A stretch of 15,761 bases of DNA. It comes from UBA3910 sp964626065. GTDB lineage: Bacteria; Bacillota; Limnochordia; Darwinibacteriales; Darwinibacteriaceae. The position numbers and the translations under genes were made by a program. The stretch spans positions 1-15,761 of the forward strand of contig CAZVDE010000037.1 in assembly GCA_964626065.1 (NCBI GenBank), in the 5' to 3' direction. Under the pieces are notes generated by a model. It saw only the letters and a list, made by a program, of their open reading frames with translations. It had not been told where the DNA came from and did no database searches. How positions within the stretch are numbered: position 1 is the stretch's first letter; the number at the start of each line of letters is the position of its first letter. Positions 14,537 to 15,761 of the stretch are shown in pieces.

Positions 14537-15598
14537 ATGAATAATAAAATAGGTTTAGTTCTCTCGGGGGGCAGTGTGCGGGCGGCCGCCCAGATTGGCG
14601 TGTTAAAGGCACTGGAAGAATATTGTCTGGAACCTGATGTGGTTGTGGGCACCTCAGGCGGTTCTATTGTGGCTGCGCTGTATGCGGGCGGTTTAACGGC
14701 TCGGCAGCTGGAACAGCTGTTTTTAGACTACAGCAGGGCCAAGGGTGAGATCGTTGATATAAATTGGCCCGGAGCACTGCTGGCCCTGCTGACCTGGGAT
14801 GTGAAGCGCCTATCCGGGGCAGTGCGGGGCGTCAATTTAGAAAAAATTGTTGCCGACAGCCTGCCCGTGAACAGTTTTCATAGGCTCACCAAGTGTGATC
14901 TGCTCATTCCCGCTGTAAATTTGAATAACGGCCAGCAGACAGTATTTTGTGCGCCGGAAAAACTAGGTTTGAAGCTGGTTGACGGGGAATACGCGGATTA
15001 TCCGGTGCGGGCCGATCTGACCATTGCCCAGGCGGTGCGGGCCAGCATCAGCATTCCGGGCATTTTCGTACCGGCCGTTTTTGGCGATGCTCACGCGGAC
15101 TGTTATGTGGATGGGGGGCTGAGGGATGGCTACCCCCTCAATATTGCGGTCCGCCTCGGTAGGGCAGAACGCATTATCGGCGTCAATCTCGGTTATGCGG
15201 GTATGCGCCGAGATACCGTCTTGGCGGAGGGCCCGGTTGAAATTTTAAGCCAAGCGCTGGATATTATGATGCGGGCCCAATACGAGGATCGCCTGGAGGA
15301 TCGGGCTTTAAGCAGCAGCAAGATCATGACGATCAACCCTTTGATCTATGATATTGGCACCTTTGAGGTAGAATATATCCCGGACATGATTCAGCGGGGC
15401 TATACCGTTGCCGCCAAGCTTTTTGCAGAATGGGGCCTTACAAGGGGCAGCGGGGGCAATGTGCAATCTTTCTTTGGCAGATTCCGCGGTTTTCGGGATT
15501 ACCCCGCCAAGGGCACACCGTATTTTCAAGAACTGTTAGCAAACCAAATCAAGCGGCCCGGGCAGGTTCCGAAATCGGCTGTCCCGGTGGCGCAATAG
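14537..15598 (+). CDS. Patatin-like phospholipase
   Basis: The 353-residue protein has the patatin/RssA-type core. The glycine-rich oxyanion-hole loop is L-V-L-S-G-G-S-V-R. The nucleophile elbow is G-T-S40-G-G, and the dyad aspartate lies in Y-V-D192-G-G-L-R-D-G-Y-P. There is no signal peptide or clear membrane helix, so it is probably a cytoplasmic or membrane-associated lipid acyl hydrolase; the substrate cannot be inferred. The oxyanion loop has S-V where many relatives have G-A. ATG 14537 is preceded by AGGGGGA about 8 bases upstream; an upstream TTG frame has no such site. It stands alone and is divergent from the DUF502 gene. The stop codon lies in the first copy of an 11-bp tandem repeat. 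Confidence 0.92.
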   Translation: MNNKIGLVLSGGSVRAAAQIGVLKALEEYCLEPDVVVGTSGGSIVAALYAGGLTARQLEQLFLDYSRAKGEIVDINWPGALLALLTWDVKRLSGAVRGVNLEKIVADSLPVNSFHRLTKCDLLIPAVNLNNGQQTVFCAPEKLGLKLVDGEYADYPVRADLTIAQAVRASISIPGIFVPAVFGDAHADCYVDGGLRDGYPLNIAVRLGRAERIIGVNLGYAGMRRDTVLAEGPVEILSQALDIMMRAQYEDRLEDRALSSSKIMTINPLIYDIGTFEVEYIPDMIQRGYTVAAKLFAEWGLTRGSGGNVQSFFGRFRGFRDYPAKGTPYFQELLANQIKRPGQVPKSAVPVAQ

Positions 15599-15633
15599 CG
15601 GCGCAACAGCGGCGCAGTAGCGGCACAATAGCG
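15590..15633. repeat. Four-copy 11-bp tandem repeat at the end of the patatin gene
   Basis: Four adjacent 11-base units are visible: GCGCAATAGCG, GCGCAACAGCG, GCGCAGTAGCG and GCACAATAGCG. They differ from each other at one to three positions. The patatin TAG stop (15596-15598) lies in unit one, and units two to four are downstream of it. The array probably arose by slippage. Confidence 0.85.
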
Positions 15634-15761
15634 GAGGATAATCTTTTGCGGTTGTCTTAGCTTTTGGAACATGCTACCATAAGGGGGAAGAGCGGGCGCT
15701 TTGGCGGCCTTTCTCTTCCTACCTTGTGCGAATTAGGGTATAATGATAGTATTAGACGGGT
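15634..15761. other. Non-coding right end with a candidate -10 element
   Basis: No gene is supported here. TATAAT at 15739-15744 (plus strand) is a perfect -10 hexamer that could serve a gene starting beyond the edge; the best -35 at 17-base spacing (TTCCTA, 15716-15721) is poor. An imperfect inverted repeat, GGAAGAG (15686-15692) with CTCTTCC (15713-15719), has no following T-run, so I do not call it a terminator. Confidence 0.4.

Noticed and set aside
15666..15680. GGAACATGCTACCAT considered as a further LexA box.
   Set aside because: The second half lacks GTTC, so the required symmetry is missing.
15686..15719. Inverted repeat GGAAGAG/CTCTTCC considered as the patatin terminator.
   Set aside because: The loop is 20 bases, the inner pairing is poor and no T-run follows.

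Overview
The window looks like chromosomal DNA from an endospore-forming member of the Bacillota, probably a clostridial or related lineage with fairly high GC. The main evidence is an adjacent sleB-ypeB pair (spore cortex lysis at germination). Supporting evidence is a perfect Gram-positive type LexA box, a YpiB/UPF0302-like protein, strong AGGAGG ribosome binding sites, and an RND pump with no outer-membrane partner genes beside it. I see no rRNA, tRNA, CRISPR array, insertion sequence or prophage. Gene density is high and no gap reaches 300 bases; the longest gene-free stretches are the divergent PBP/trxA gap (about 143 bases) and the right end (about 163 bases).

Layout from left to right. 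(1) 1-1882, minus: a class A penicillin-binding protein homologue, cut by the window edge. It keeps the family architecture but has lost the expected residues at the glycosyltransferase and transpeptidase active sites. (2) 2026-2349, plus: thioredoxin with a near-ideal promoter, ending at a bidirectional terminator. (3) 2378-5521, minus: an RND efflux permease whose stop codon sits in the loop of that terminator. (4) 5621-7381, plus: sleB-ypeB. (5) 7359-11774, minus: a three-gene SOS mutagenesis operon made of an ImuB-like Y-family protein without catalytic acidic residues, a small DUF6504-like protein, and a DnaE2-type error-prone polymerase. It is driven by a promoter carrying two LexA boxes. 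(6) 11862-13895, plus: a PhnP-like metallo-beta-lactamase-fold hydrolase, a YpiB/UPF0302-like protein and signal peptidase I. (7) 13864-14466, minus: a DUF502 membrane protein. (8) 14537-15598, plus: a patatin-like phospholipase, followed by a short 11-bp tandem repeat and a candidate promoter for a gene beyond the edge.

The best functional unit is the mutasome operon. An SOS signal would remove LexA from both boxes, and the ImuB-like protein (with a candidate beta-clamp motif) would recruit DnaE2 to damaged DNA, with the DUF6504-like protein as a conserved third member. The most unusual single gene is the apparent pseudo-PBP. Tail-to-tail genes are packed tightly: ypeB/dnaE2 and lepB/DUF502 overlap at their 3' ends, and trxA and the RND gene share one terminator.
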